NCBI RefSeq assembly: GCF_004365915.1
Contig: NZ_SODI01000001.1
Coordinates: 1,922,001 to 1,986,000 of the forward strand
DNA from: Cryobacterium psychrophilum
GTDB lineage: Bacteria; Actinomycetota; Actinomycetes; Actinomycetales; Microbacteriaceae
Direction of reading: 5' to 3'
Length of the DNA: 64,000 nucleotides
In this document: positions 48,119 through 56,740 of the stretch, piece by piece
Layout: every line of letters begins with the position of its first letter
Numbering within the stretch: position 1 is the first letter of the stretch
Made by a program: the position numbers and the translations under genes
Notes under the pieces: generated by a model
Told to the model about the DNA's origin: nothing
The model's input: only the letters and a program-made list of their open reading frames with translations
The model's database searches: none

Positions 48119-49162
48119 TCATGAGAAGGCGAGCGACCGGTCGACGGCTTCGAGCACGCGGTCGGGGCTCGGCAGGAAGTGCGTCTCCACCGCCGCGGGC
48201 GGAAACGGGGTATCGAAACCCGACACCCGCAGCACGGGGGCCTCAAGGGAGTAGAACGCCTTTTCGGCCACGGTCGCGGCAATTTCGCTGCCGACACTCA
48301 CGAAGCCGGCGGCTTCCTGGGCGACCACCAGGCGGCCGGTCTTGTGCACGGACTCGAGGATGGGTGCGTAGTCGATCGGCGAGAGTGACCGGAGGTCGAT
48401 GACCTCCATACTGATGCCCTCGGCCGCGGCGAGGTCGGCGGCCTGCAGCAGCACGCTCACCATGGCCCCGTGCCCCGTGACGGTGACGTCCGTGCCCACG
48501 CGCACGACCTTGCTTGCATGCAACGACATGCCGCTCTCCCCCAACAGGACCTCGCCCTTGGGCCAGTAGCGGCTCTTGGGTTCGAAGAAGATCACGGGGT
48601 CGTCGCTCTTGATCGCCTGCTGCATCATCCAGTAGGCGTCGTGCGGGTTCGACGGGCTCACCACGCGAAGGCCGGGGGTGTGCGCGAAGTACGCCTCCGG
48701 GCTTTCCTGGTGGTGTTCAATCGAGCCGATGTGCCCGCCGTAGGGAATGCGAATGACCACCGGCATGATCAGGCCACCCTCGTGGCGGTTGCGCATGCGG
48801 GCCAGCTGACTGGTGATCTGGTCGAAACCAGGAAACACGAACCCGTCGAACTGGATCTCGCACACCGGCCGGAAGCCGCGCATGGCGAGACCGATGGCGG
48901 TGCCGATGATGCCGGATTCAGCGAGGGGCGTGTCGAGTACGCGCTTGTCACCGAACTCGGCAATCAGGCCCTCGGTGACCCGGAAGACGCCACCGAGCGG
49001 GCCGATGTCCTCACCCATCAGCAGAACCTTGGGGTCGTCGAGCATCGCCTGACGCATGCCCGCGTTAAGGGCCTTGGTCATCGGCAGGGTGACGGATTCC
49101 GGGGCGGGCGCGGCGAGGTCCGTCGGGGCGATCGTCGCCGGACGCAGGGTCGTGTCGGTCAT
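48119..49162 (-). CDS. 2-oxoacid dehydrogenase E1 beta subunit
   Basis: 347 aa: [56 protein letters not shown] and [20 protein letters not shown] are family signatures. It pairs with the E1 alpha subunit to bind thiamine diphosphate. It shares one base with the E1 alpha stop (TGATG). Confidence 0.95.
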   Translation of the reverse strand: MTDTTLRPATIAPTDLAAPAPESVTLPMTKALNAGMRQAMLDDPKVLLMGEDIGPLGGVFRVTEGLIAEFGDKRVLDTPLAESGIIGTAIGLAMRGFRPVCEIQFDGFVFPGFDQITSQLARMRNRHEGGLIMPVVIRIPYGGHIGSIEHHQESPEAYFAHTPGLRVVSPSNPHDAYWMMQQAIKSDDPVIFFEPKSRYWPKGEVLLGESGMSLHASKVVRVGTDVTVTGHGAMVSVLLQAADLAAAEGISMEVIDLRSLSPIDYAPILESVHKTGRLVVAQEAAGFVSVGSEIAATVAEKAFYSLEAPVLRVSGFDTPFPPAAVETHFLPSPDRVLEAVDRSLAFS

Positions 49163-50316
49163 CAGTGGGACCCTTCCGCAAAGGATGCTTCGTAGCGTTC
49201 GAGCCAGGCCTTCTGCTCCGCCACGAGTGCGTGCGGTTCAGCGTAGACGTTGTCGAAGATCACCGAACGCTCGGGGCCGGTGATCTCGAGTGCGCGCCGT
49301 CGGGCGTCGGCGGCGAAGTCGGACGCCTCTTCGTCGACCGAGTCGAGGAACTGCTGCTCAATGCCGCGCCCCTGCAGGTAGCTGCGGAAACGCAAGATCG
49401 GGTCACGAGCCACCCAGTAGGCGAGCTCATCCGGGTCACGGTACTTGGTGGGGTCGTCGGCCGTGGTGTGGGCGCCAACGCGATAGGTGAGCGCCTCAAT
49501 CAGGGAGGGGCCACGGCCGGCGCGGGCGTCATCCATCGACTTGCGCGTCACCGCATAGCTCGCGAGCACGTCATTGCCGTCGATCTGGGTGCCGGGCATG
49601 CCGAAACCGCCCGCTCGCAGGTACAGCGGGGTGCGGGACTGGCGGGACACGGGCACGGAGATGGCCCACTGGTTGTTCTGCAGAAAGAAGACCTGCGGCG
49701 TCTGGTAGCTCGCGGCGAAGACGAGGGCCTCGCTGGCGTCACCCTGGGATGAGGCGCCGTCGCCGTAGTAGACGATCACGGCCTGATCGGTCTCCGGTGT
49801 TCCGGTGGCCGTCGAGCCATCGAGCTGCATGCCCATGGCGTAGCCGGTTGCATGCAGGGTCTGCGAGGCGAGCACGAGGGTATAGAGGTGAAAGTTGCCG
49901 TGTTCTTCGGGCTTCCAGCCGCCCAGGGTGACGCCCCGCAGCATCCGCAGAACATCGACGACGTCAAGGCCGCGGATCATGCCGACGACGTGCTCGCGGT
50001 AGGACGGGAACACGTGGTCCTGCGGGCGCGTGGCGTAGGCGGAACCCACCTGCGCGGCTTCCTGGCCGTGGCTCGGCACCCAGAGGGCCAGCTGGCCCTG
50101 GCGCTGCAGGTTGGCGGCTTCCACATCGAACTTTCGCACCACGACCATGTCGCGATAGAAACGGCGGTAGTCCTCTTCGGTCAGGGCGTCGAGGTATGGC
50201 AGAAACTCCGCCGCGGAATCGCTCGGCTCGAAAAGCCCCTCGGGCGAGAGCATGCGCACGGTCGGGCTCGCTGAATCGGTCTGCGGACTCGTCGGGTCAT
50301 TCGTCTGGGCGCTCAC
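49162..50316 (-). CDS. 2-oxoacid dehydrogenase E1 alpha subunit
   Basis: A 384-aa thiamine diphosphate subunit. The ThDP motif starts with GDGASSQGDASEA and ends with FFLQNNQWAIS. YRVGAHTTADDPTKYR is the phosphorylation-loop region typical of branched-chain type E1 alpha. The GTG start lies 4 bp after the aminotransferase stop. Confidence 0.95.
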   Translation of the reverse strand: MSAQTNDPTSPQTDSASPTVRMLSPEGLFEPSDSAAEFLPYLDALTEEDYRRFYRDMVVVRKFDVEAANLQRQGQLALWVPSHGQEAAQVGSAYATRPQDHVFPSYREHVVGMIRGLDVVDVLRMLRGVTLGGWKPEEHGNFHLYTLVLASQTLHATGYAMGMQLDGSTATGTPETDQAVIVYYGDGASSQGDASEALVFAASYQTPQVFFLQNNQWAISVPVSRQSRTPLYLRAGGFGMPGTQIDGNDVLASYAVTRKSMDDARAGRGPSLIEALTYRVGAHTTADDPTKYRDPDELAYWVARDPILRFRSYLQGRGIEQQFLDSVDEEASDFAADARRRALEITGPERSVIFDNVYAEPHALVAEQKAWLERYEASFAEGSH

Positions 50317-50320
50317 AGGC

Positions 50321-51427
50321 CTAATCCTTCCGCCGTGCCACGTGTTCGGGCGGCAACGACTCGATAATGTCTGCGGTCACGGTGAGGAGTTTCTGCATGG
50401 CTTCGTCTTCGCCGATGGACACCCGGATGCCCTCCGGCGCGAATGGCCGCACGATCAGCCCGGCATCGGCGAGCGTTTCGGCCGCGGCCGCTGTCTCGTC
50501 GCCGGTGGGGAGCCAGAGAAAATTCGCCTGCGACGCCGGGAGATTCCAGCCCTGGAGGGTGAGGGCACGCCAGGTGGCGTCACGGCGGGCCACGAGTACC
50601 CCCACGCGCCCGAGCAGTTCAGGTTCGGCGGCGAGGCTCGCGATGGCAGCGGCACTGGCCTGCCCGGTGACCGAGAGCGGGATCGCGGTGGAGCGGGCCG
50701 CATTGAGAACGGCGACAGATCCGAGGGCGTAGCCCACACGCAGCCCCGCAAGACCGTATGCCTTGGAGAAGGTACGCAGCACCACGAGGTTCGGGTAGCC
50801 CACGAGCAACGGGCTTCCACCGACCGCGTCGGCGTCGGTCACGAACTCGGCGTACGCCTCGTCGAGAAGCACGAGCAGGTCGGTGGGGACCGCCACCATG
50901 AAGGCGTGGAATTCGTCAGCGGTGACGATGGCGCCCGTGGGGTTGTTGGGCGAGCAGATGATGACGACACGAGTGCGGTCGGTGATGGCGGCAGCCATGG
51001 CCGGCAGGTCGTGCCCATGGTCGGCTCGGTTCGGTACGCGAACGCTCGTGGCGCCGGCAACGGCGACGAGGCCGGGGTAGGCCTCGAAGGAACGCCAGGA
51101 GTAGATGACCTCGTCACCCGGTCCCGCGGCCGCCAGGATGAGTTGCGCCAGCAGGGCGACGGACCCGCTTCCCACGTGGACCTGCTCGCTGTCGACACCG
51201 AACTTGGCGGCGAGCTGTTCACGCAGGGCCAGTGCCGAGGCATCCGGGTAGCGGTTGAACGCGGTTTCGGCCTGCACGGCGGCAATGACGCCGGGCATCG
51301 GGTCGAACGGGTTCTCGTTGCTGGACAGTTTGAACGCATCGGCCTGTGCCGGTTTGCCCTGCTTATATGCCGGCAGGGCGATGATCTCCGGGCGCAGTCG
51401 GACTGAGGGCTGGTCAGATTGGCTCAC
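50321..51427 (-). CDS. Class I/II aminotransferase, HisC/Pat-like
   Basis: A 368-aa PLP enzyme of fold type I. PLP Lys222 is in [15 protein letters not shown], and the segments [19 protein letters not shown] and LLDEAYAEF are conserved. Family members are histidinol-phosphate or aromatic amino acid transaminases. Being the first gene of the operon with the 2-oxoacid dehydrogenase, it may supply 2-oxoacids (aromatic or branched-chain) for that complex. The start is GTG. Confidence 0.9.
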   Translation of the reverse strand: MSQSDQPSVRLRPEIIALPAYKQGKPAQADAFKLSSNENPFDPMPGVIAAVQAETAFNRYPDASALALREQLAAKFGVDSEQVHVGSGSVALLAQLILAAAGPGDEVIYSWRSFEAYPGLVAVAGATSVRVPNRADHGHDLPAMAAAITDRTRVVIICSPNNPTGAIVTADEFHAFMVAVPTDLLVLLDEAYAEFVTDADAVGGSPLLVGYPNLVVLRTFSKAYGLAGLRVGYALGSVAVLNAARSTAIPLSVTGQASAAAIASLAAEPELLGRVGVLVARRDATWRALTLQGWNLPASQANFLWLPTGDETAAAAETLADAGLIVRPFAPEGIRVSIGEDEAMQKLLTVTADIIESLPPEHVARRKD

Positions 51428-51513
51428 TCCGCGAGTCTACGCCGCCCCATATTCACGGTTGGGCATGTTTTTCCAGGCCTTGTTCAGGCTGGCGAGGGTG
51501 TCATTATGGGAAC

Positions 51514-51900
51514 ATGGCACGTTTTCTGATCAAGCTCTTCGTTAATGCGGTGGCCCTGTGGGTGACCGCGAGCATCGTCTCCGGCGTGCACGTGCTGTCC
51601 TACGCCCCCGACACCGGTGCCGTGATTGTCACGTACCTGGTCATGGCTTTCATCTTCGGCCTGGTGAACTCGATCGTGGGAACCGTCGTTCGCGTCGTTG
51701 CCTTCCCGCTCTACGTGCTCACCCTCGGCCTCTTCGCGCTGATCGTGAACGGGGCCCTGCTACTGCTGTCCGCGTGGTTCTCCGGCTTCCTCGGCTTCGG
51801 GCTCGTGGTCGACGGCTTCTGGGACGGCGTTCTCGGCGCCCTCGTGCTCAGCATCGTGAGCTGGCTCCTCGGCCTCATCGTGCGCGCCCCACGGGACTAG
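51514..51900 (+). CDS. YvlD-like (phage holin 4 superfamily) membrane protein
   Basis: 128 aa with four membrane helices. The pattern LFVNAVALWVTASIVSGVHV and IFGLVNSIVGTVVR-VVAFPLYVLTLG is typical of the YvlD/PF04020 family, linked in other bacteria to envelope stress. No ribosome site; CATTAT ends six bases before the ATG, so leaderless translation is possible. It is convergent with the hydrolase gene, overlapping its end by 26 bp. Confidence 0.9.
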   Translation: MARFLIKLFVNAVALWVTASIVSGVHVLSYAPDTGAVIVTYLVMAFIFGLVNSIVGTVVRVVAFPLYVLTLGLFALIVNGALLLLSAWFSGFLGFGLVVDGFWDGVLGALVLSIVSWLLGLIVRAPRD

Positions 51901-53425
51901 GCACCAGGCGTTCCCCCTTCCACCGTGTGACGGAGCCGGCACCTGAGCTGGCACCAGCACCTGAGCCAGCACCAGCACCCAGGCCAGTACCAGCACCCAG
52001 GCCAGCACCGAGGGTTGTGGTCAGGAGCGTTGCAAAGCCCGTCAATCGGCTCTCCGTCGAGCGGTCCATGGCCCGGGCCGTGTCCGTGTAAGCAGACATG
52101 CTGTGGGCGGGGAGCGGTTCGTCGGTGGGGATCGGCTCGTTGTGAAAAGCCTCCCGGCGCACGATGAGCCGGTCACCGACCGACTCTGCGCCCCCGACGC
52201 CGCCCATGCCGGTAAGGGCGGGAACGAGGTCGTTCGTGTGCTCCACGGCAACCTCGGACACCCCCTGTGGGACAGGAACGTTGCCCTCCGGCGCGCCAAA
52301 GGTCACGACGGCCTTCGCATTGAATTCCTCGTCCGCGGCAATGAGCTGCACCACGGCGCCGCCCTGCGAGTGCCCCGCGAAGATCACCGGGTCGCCGGGT
52401 CTGATCCCCGCCTGGCGCATGGCCAGGGCGACCGCCTGGGCCGAGGCGGGTTGCCCACCGGCCACGGCCTGGAGGTTGGAGGTGATGTCCCACGGTTCCG
52501 TGGCCGTGACCGGGCTCCATTCCACCGTTCCTGGCACGTACACGCCCCAGGCGGGGTGCTGCGGGTCACCATACTTCTCAATCCGCACCTGCGGGCGATC
52601 CGCCTCGGCCTTCGGGATGCGGGCCGCCACCTCCTCCAGGGTGTCGGGTGCCAGCACGGGGACGGCCCCTCCCCAACGTGTAACGATCACGGGACTGTTC
52701 TGCAGAACGCCCACGGAACTTCCCGCCATGACGGCCTCGCGCGCCACGCTCTTCGTGCCTCGAACGCCCGCGCCACCCTCGCCGAGAAGCCGGGACAGGG
52801 CGAGGGGCATGTGCAGCGCACCGGCTTGAACGTCGTCAAGCGAGGACATGACCACGCGCAGCGCGCTGACAAACGCCGTGCTCGTGAGGAGGCGAGGATC
52901 CAGGCGCACCGTGGGCGCCGAGGCCGGGGGCCTCGGTCGAGGGTCCTCTCCAACCTTCGTGAACCGCGGTCCTCCGTTCACGAGGACTCCAACGCTCTGG
53001 ACTGCGAGGCCGCCGGCGACGATCGCGGCGGCCCAGAGCAGCAGCATCTGTACCGGGGGAAGCTGACCGAGTGCGGCACCCAGCCGCCACCCGATCTCTT
53101 CGCCCACGATGCGACCGACGTTCGCTCGGCCGCGTTCGACCAGTCCGTATGCCTCGGCAGCGCGGGCGAGCCTGTCGGCGAGGTCGCCGCTGTCACCCTG
53201 GATCGACTCGACCGCCCCCTCGGCCCGCATCACCGCCGCTCCGACGGTTCCGTGTACCCACTGCGGCGCCGGACTCGTTTGCAACTCACAAATGCGCGCG
53301 AGCCGCGCCTGCCATCCGTTCGCCTCTGCCTGCACCCGCCGCATGAGCTGCATCTGCGCAAAAACCGTGTCGGTTTCGACCATGACGGTGCCTCCGCCGG
53401 AGAGGACCAGGTCACCGTCGCTCAT
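51875..53425 (-). CDS. Putative GxSxG hydrolase with WXG-like N-terminal region
   Basis: 516 aa. The first 110 residues are helical and WXG-like (EANGWQARLARICEL). A hydrophobic segment lies around 123-145, then an alpha/beta-hydrolase-type domain with the nucleophile elbow FAGHSQGGA near residue 350, followed by VVTFGAPEGN and EHTNDLVPAL, which fit lipase/esterase folds. The tail has four 6-residue Gly/Ala units. I chose the ATG at 53425, 4 bp after the WXG-like gene. I infer a surface or secreted effector-like enzyme; the substrate is unknown. Confidence 0.75.
   Translation of the reverse strand: MSDGDLVLSGGGTVMVETDTVFAQMQLMRRVQAEANGWQARLARICELQTSPAPQWVHGTVGAAVMRAEGAVESIQGDSGDLADRLARAAEAYGLVERGRANVGRIVGEEIGWRLGAALGQLPPVQMLLLWAAAIVAGGLAVQSVGVLVNGGPRFTKVGEDPRPRPPASAPTVRLDPRLLTSTAFVSALRVVMSSLDDVQAGALHMPLALSRLLGEGGAGVRGTKSVAREAVMAGSSVGVLQNSPVIVTRWGGAVPVLAPDTLEEVAARIPKAEADRPQVRIEKYGDPQHPAWGVYVPGTVEWSPVTATEPWDITSNLQAVAGGQPASAQAVALAMRQAGIRPGDPVIFAGHSQGGAVVQLIAADEEFNAKAVVTFGAPEGNVPVPQGVSEVAVEHTNDLVPALTGMGGVGGAESVGDRLIVRREAFHNEPIPTDEPLPAHSMSAYTDTARAMDRSTESRLTGFATLLTTTLGAGLGAGTGLGAGAGSGAGASSGAGSVTRWKGERLVPSPVGRAR
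51939..52010. repeat. Four 18-bp tandem units in the hydrolase 3' end
   Basis: Units start with GCACC and are 18 bases long (51939, 51957, 51975, 51993). Each encodes six residues of the type GAGLGA, giving a flexible low-complexity tail. The number of units may vary between strains. Confidence 0.9.
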
Positions 53426-53429
53426 CGTG

Positions 53430-53711
53430 CTACAACCCGGCGTGTGCCAGGTCGATGGCCAGGGCCACCTCCCGCAGCGCGTCATCGAGCAGGCGTGCGA
53501 GTGCGTGCACGTCTCGACGCAGAGACTCGAGCCGGTCCAGGTACCCCTGCTGCGCCCTCCCTCGCCACGTGTCGGTGACGTCGTCTGCCGACAGGCTTCG
53601 CCACGCGGCCTGCACATCGTCCCGCAGCGCGTCCAGCAGCGCGCGCTGCTGGCGCAGGCCCGGAATCGGATCCGCCGCGGCCGAGCCCAACAGGTCGGTC
53701 ATGAGGTACAT
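53430..53711 (-). CDS. WXG100-like small helical protein
   Basis: 93 aa, all helical, with a central W-R-G turn at residues 49-51 (DTWRGRAQQGY) between two helices, as in WXG100/ESAT-6-like proteins. The ATG has AAGGAG at good spacing. Directly followed by the hydrolase gene. Together they look like a WXG partner plus effector, but no type VII secretion ATPase gene is in the window. Confidence 0.65.
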   Translation of the reverse strand: MYLMTDLLGSAAADPIPGLRQQRALLDALRDDVQAAWRSLSADDVTDTWRGRAQQGYLDRLESLRRDVHALARLLDDALREVALAIDLAHAGL

Positions 53712-53836
53712 GTCGTCTCCTTCTCACCGCCGAGAATTCCACGGCCTACCCCCGTTCACCCGGCAATTTCAGCATCCGTGGGTAAATATTCATCTGGACC
53801 ACTGTGGAGGATCGCAAAGTGCTCCAGAATGGCTGC

Positions 53837-54364
53837 ATGAGTTTTGTGTCGCTCAGTCCCGACGAGTCGACGCCCTTCCGCATCATTTTCGTGTGCACCG
53901 GAAACATCTGCCGCTCCCCCATGGCCGAACTGGTGCTGCGGGATTTGGTCACCCGGTCGGGCCTCGGACGTCTCGTCAGCACGAGCTCCGCCGGCACCGG
54001 GGACTGGCACGTGGGTGAGCGCGCCGACGCGCGCACCATCGCCGCACTGGCGGCGAGGGGCTACGACGGAAGTCACCATCGTGCGCGACAGTTTGACCCG
54101 GCGTGGTTCGCTGATTTCGATCTCGTAGTCGTGCTCGACCGGGCGCAGGATCGAATTCTGCGTAACTGGGCGACGACCGAGTCTGACCGCGACAAGGTGC
54201 GGCTACTGCTCAGTTTCGACCCGGAACAGGCCGCCCTCAGCGATGTTCCCGACCCCTACTATTCGACCGATGCGCTCTTTGCCTCGGTATTAGGCATGAT
54301 TGAGAGAGCAAACCAGGCGCTTTTCATGCAACTCGCGCCGGCAATACGACAGGGAGACCGATGA
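53837..54364 (+). CDS. Low-molecular-weight protein tyrosine phosphatase
   Basis: 175 aa. The signature loop C20-TGNIC-R26 and SSAGTGDWHVGE are clear, and the general acid is in VPDPYYS. Members dephosphorylate tyrosine kinases or arginine phosphate on proteins. The ATG at 53837 has CAGAAT six bases before it (leaderless-like); a GTG 33 bases upstream is less likely. Its stop overlaps purB (ATGA). Confidence 0.92.
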   Translation: MSFVSLSPDESTPFRIIFVCTGNICRSPMAELVLRDLVTRSGLGRLVSTSSAGTGDWHVGERADARTIAALAARGYDGSHHRARQFDPAWFADFDLVVVLDRAQDRILRNWATTESDRDKVRLLLSFDPEQAALSDVPDPYYSTDALFASVLGMIERANQALFMQLAPAIRQGDR

Positions 54365-55743
54365 GTCCACTACCCCCGCAGGTTCTGAGTCCACTCGATG
54401 GCCGTTACCGCAGCATCGTCACCGAACTGGGTGAATACCTCTCGGAGGCCGGGCTGAACCGCGCCCGCGTGCAGGTTGAGGTGGAATGGCTGATCGTTCT
54501 CACCGACCGCAGCCTCTTCGGCTCGGCCCCGCTCAACCCCGAGCAGAAGGCCGCGCTGCGGTCGCTCGTGGCCTCGTTCGGCCAGGCGGAGATCGACGAA
54601 CTCGCCGAACTTGAGGCCACCACACGGCACGACGTGAAGGCCGTGGAATACCTCGTTCGTCGGCGCCTCACCACGCTCGGCCTCGACCACATTGCCGAGC
54701 TCACCCACTTCGCCGCAACCAGCGAAGACATCAACAACCTGTCGTACGCGCTCACGGTGAGCCAGGCCGTTCGCGAGGTGTGGCTTCCGAAGTACCGGCG
54801 CGTGATCGACGCCCTCCGCGGCCGGGCCCTCGAATTCCGCGGCGACGCCATGCTCGCCCGCACGCACGGCCAGCCAGCCACGCCCACCACCATGGGCAAA
54901 GAACTCGCCGTGTTCGTGTACCGGCTCGAGCGCATCCTCGCGCAGGTGGAGTCCAACGAGTACCTCGGCAAGTTCAGCGGCGCAACCGGAACCTTCGCCG
55001 CGCACGTCGTTGCCGAGCCATCCGTTGACTGGCCCGCCGTCTCTCGCGAATTCGTGGAGGGCCTCGGCCTCGGCTGGAACCCGCTCACGACGCAGATCGA
55101 GTCCCACGACTGGCAGGCCGAGCTCTACTCGAAGATCTCGCATTCCAACCGTGTGCTGCACAACCTCGCAACGGACATCTGGACCTACATTTCGATCGGC
55201 TACTTTCGGCAGATCCCCCAGGTCGGCGCCACCGGATCCTCCACGATGCCACACAAGATCAACCCGATCCGCTTCGAGAACGCTGAAGCGAACCTGGAAC
55301 TCTCGAGCGCGATCCTTGACTCACTCGCCTCGACGCTCGTGACCTCGAGAATGCAGCGCGACCTCACCGACTCCACGACGCAGCGCAACATCGGCGTGGG
55401 TTTCGGGCACTCTGTGCTCGCCCTCGACAACATCGTGCGCGGCCTCGGCGAAATCGACATCGATCGTGCGCAGCTCGAAAGCGATCTTGACTCCAACTGG
55501 GAGATTCTCGGTGAGGCCATCCAGACCGTGATTCGCGCAGAGGTGTCGGCCGGACGCTCCGCGATCGCCGACCCCTATGCGCTGCTCAAGGAGCTCACCC
55601 GAGGCAAGCGCATCAACCGCGACGACCTCGTGACCTTCGTCTCCGCCCTCGACATCGGCGAGGCCGCGAAGGCCCGCCTGCTCGAACTCACACCGAGCAC
55701 CTACGTGGGACTGGCCGACCCCCTCGTGGAATACCTGGGCTAA
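54361..55743 (+). CDS. purB: Adenylosuccinate lyase
   Basis: 460 aa. The fumarase/aspartase-superfamily signature GSSTMPHKINPIRFENAE is present, as are ARTHGQPATPTTMGKE and TSEDINNLSYAL. It catalyses two steps of purine synthesis (SAICAR and adenylosuccinate cleavage). The start overlaps the phosphatase stop by 4 bp. Confidence 0.97.
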   Translation: MSPLPPQVLSPLDGRYRSIVTELGEYLSEAGLNRARVQVEVEWLIVLTDRSLFGSAPLNPEQKAALRSLVASFGQAEIDELAELEATTRHDVKAVEYLVRRRLTTLGLDHIAELTHFAATSEDINNLSYALTVSQAVREVWLPKYRRVIDALRGRALEFRGDAMLARTHGQPATPTTMGKELAVFVYRLERILAQVESNEYLGKFSGATGTFAAHVVAEPSVDWPAVSREFVEGLGLGWNPLTTQIESHDWQAELYSKISHSNRVLHNLATDIWTYISIGYFRQIPQVGATGSSTMPHKINPIRFENAEANLELSSAILDSLASTLVTSRMQRDLTDSTTQRNIGVGFGHSVLALDNIVRGLGEIDIDRAQLESDLDSNWEILGEAIQTVIRAEVSAGRSAIADPYALLKELTRGKRINRDDLVTFVSALDIGEAAKARLLELTPSTYVGLADPLVEYLG

Positions 55744-55779
55744 GGCGCACGGAGAAACTCACCCGCGCCAACAAAACGG

Positions 55780-55813
55780 ATGCCGCGAGCCCTGATTCCA
55801 GGGTTCGCGGCAT
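55780..55813. terminator. Bidirectional terminator between purB and the small membrane gene
   Basis: Stem ATGCCGCGAGCCCT / AGGGTTCGCGGCAT with one G-T pair and a 6-base loop. TTTT follows on the plus strand and TTTTG on the minus strand, so it can serve both convergent genes. Confidence 0.85.
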
Positions 55814-55842
55814 CGGTTTTCGTGGGGGACGGACGGTCGCTG

Positions 55843-56094
55843 CTAGTGACCGTCCTGCTCATCCATGTCGGACTTCTCGTCGGCATTGGGCTTGATGCCG
55901 AGCACGAGCATGGCGATGACGACGAGCGCGACGATGAACGTTATGCCAAAGGCAATGAGGGACAGCACGACATCGCGGGTGGTCAACAGGATCGTGAGGG
56001 ACACGAAGAGGGCCATCACCCCGGAGATTCCGACGAGTTCGGCCGGCTTCAAGCGGTCGCGGCGACTGGGCTGGTGCGGGGTGTTCTGGGTCAC
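55843..56094 (-). CDS. Small two-span membrane protein
   Basis: 83 aa from the GTG at 56094 (MTQNTPHQPSRRDRLKPAEL). Two membrane helices (about 21-41 and 45-67) and an acidic tail (NADEKSDMDEQDGH). Not recognised. The start overlaps the stop of the previous gene (GTGA). Confidence 0.78.
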   Translation of the reverse strand: MTQNTPHQPSRRDRLKPAELVGISGVMALFVSLTILLTTRDVVLSLIAFGITFIVALVVIAMLVLGIKPNADEKSDMDEQDGH

Positions 56095-56705
56095 GGGGAG
56101 TCCGAATCTGTGGCGACGGGGGCGACGGTTGCCACGGCATCCGTTGTCGCCCATTTGAGTGAGAGTCCGGCAATCACGAGGTACACGCCGATCATGACCA
56201 GGTAGGCACCGAGCAGGCCCACCGACACCACGGCGTTCGGGGGCAGGAGCAGGAAGGTGAGAGCGAGCACGGCGGTGGCGGCGCCGAGGAGCATCCAATC
56301 CTTCGCCACAAGCGAGCGCCCACGTGCGCGAGTGCCGCTGTAGAGCTCAAGGAAACCGGTGACGGCGGCCCAGACGCTCACGAGGTAAAGAAAGAAGCCA
56401 AGGCCACCCGTGTGGAAGGCGAGCGCCAGGGAACCGGCGACGATACCCACGATGCCCTGAATGAGGAACAGTCGGCGGGCGCGCACGTCGGTGAGAGTGA
56501 GCCAGCTGAGCACGGCCACCAGGAGGCCCGAGGCGAGCGCGAAGGAGCCGAAGGCCAGCAGGCCGAAGGCCGCGGAGTGGTCACGGTTGAACGTGATCAC
56601 GGCCGCAGGGACCAGGGCGAGAACGGCCCGGCTGATCGGAACAGCCCAGTACCGTGCGCCGGTACCGGATGTTTCCAGCGCTGTGGCCACGCCTGCCTCT
56701 TTCAC
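56091..56705 (-). CDS. HdeD/DUF308-like membrane protein
   Basis: 204 aa, about six membrane helices, with LLVAVLSWLTLTDVRARRLF and GLLGAYLVMIGVYLVIAGLS resembling DUF308/HdeD repeats. The function is unknown; relatives are linked to acid stress. The start is GTG. It is coupled to the following small membrane gene. Confidence 0.8.
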   Translation of the reverse strand: MKEAGVATALETSGTGARYWAVPISRAVLALVPAAVITFNRDHSAAFGLLAFGSFALASGLLVAVLSWLTLTDVRARRLFLIQGIVGIVAGSLALAFHTGGLGFFLYLVSVWAAVTGFLELYSGTRARGRSLVAKDWMLLGAATAVLALTFLLLPPNAVVSVGLLGAYLVMIGVYLVIAGLSLKWATTDAVATVAPVATDSDSP

Positions 56706-56740
56706 TCCGCGAATATCTACCCCTGTAGTCTACGCGGCGG

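Noticed and set aside
51514..51900. Prophage holin
   Set aside because: Despite the family name, YvlD-like proteins are chromosomal membrane proteins, and there are no phage genes nearby.
55843..56298. A longer form of the small membrane protein starting upstream of 56094
   Set aside because: The upstream part is antisense-like Arg/Pro-rich sequence overlapping the HdeD-like gene; the GTG at 56094 gives a clean GTGA overlap.
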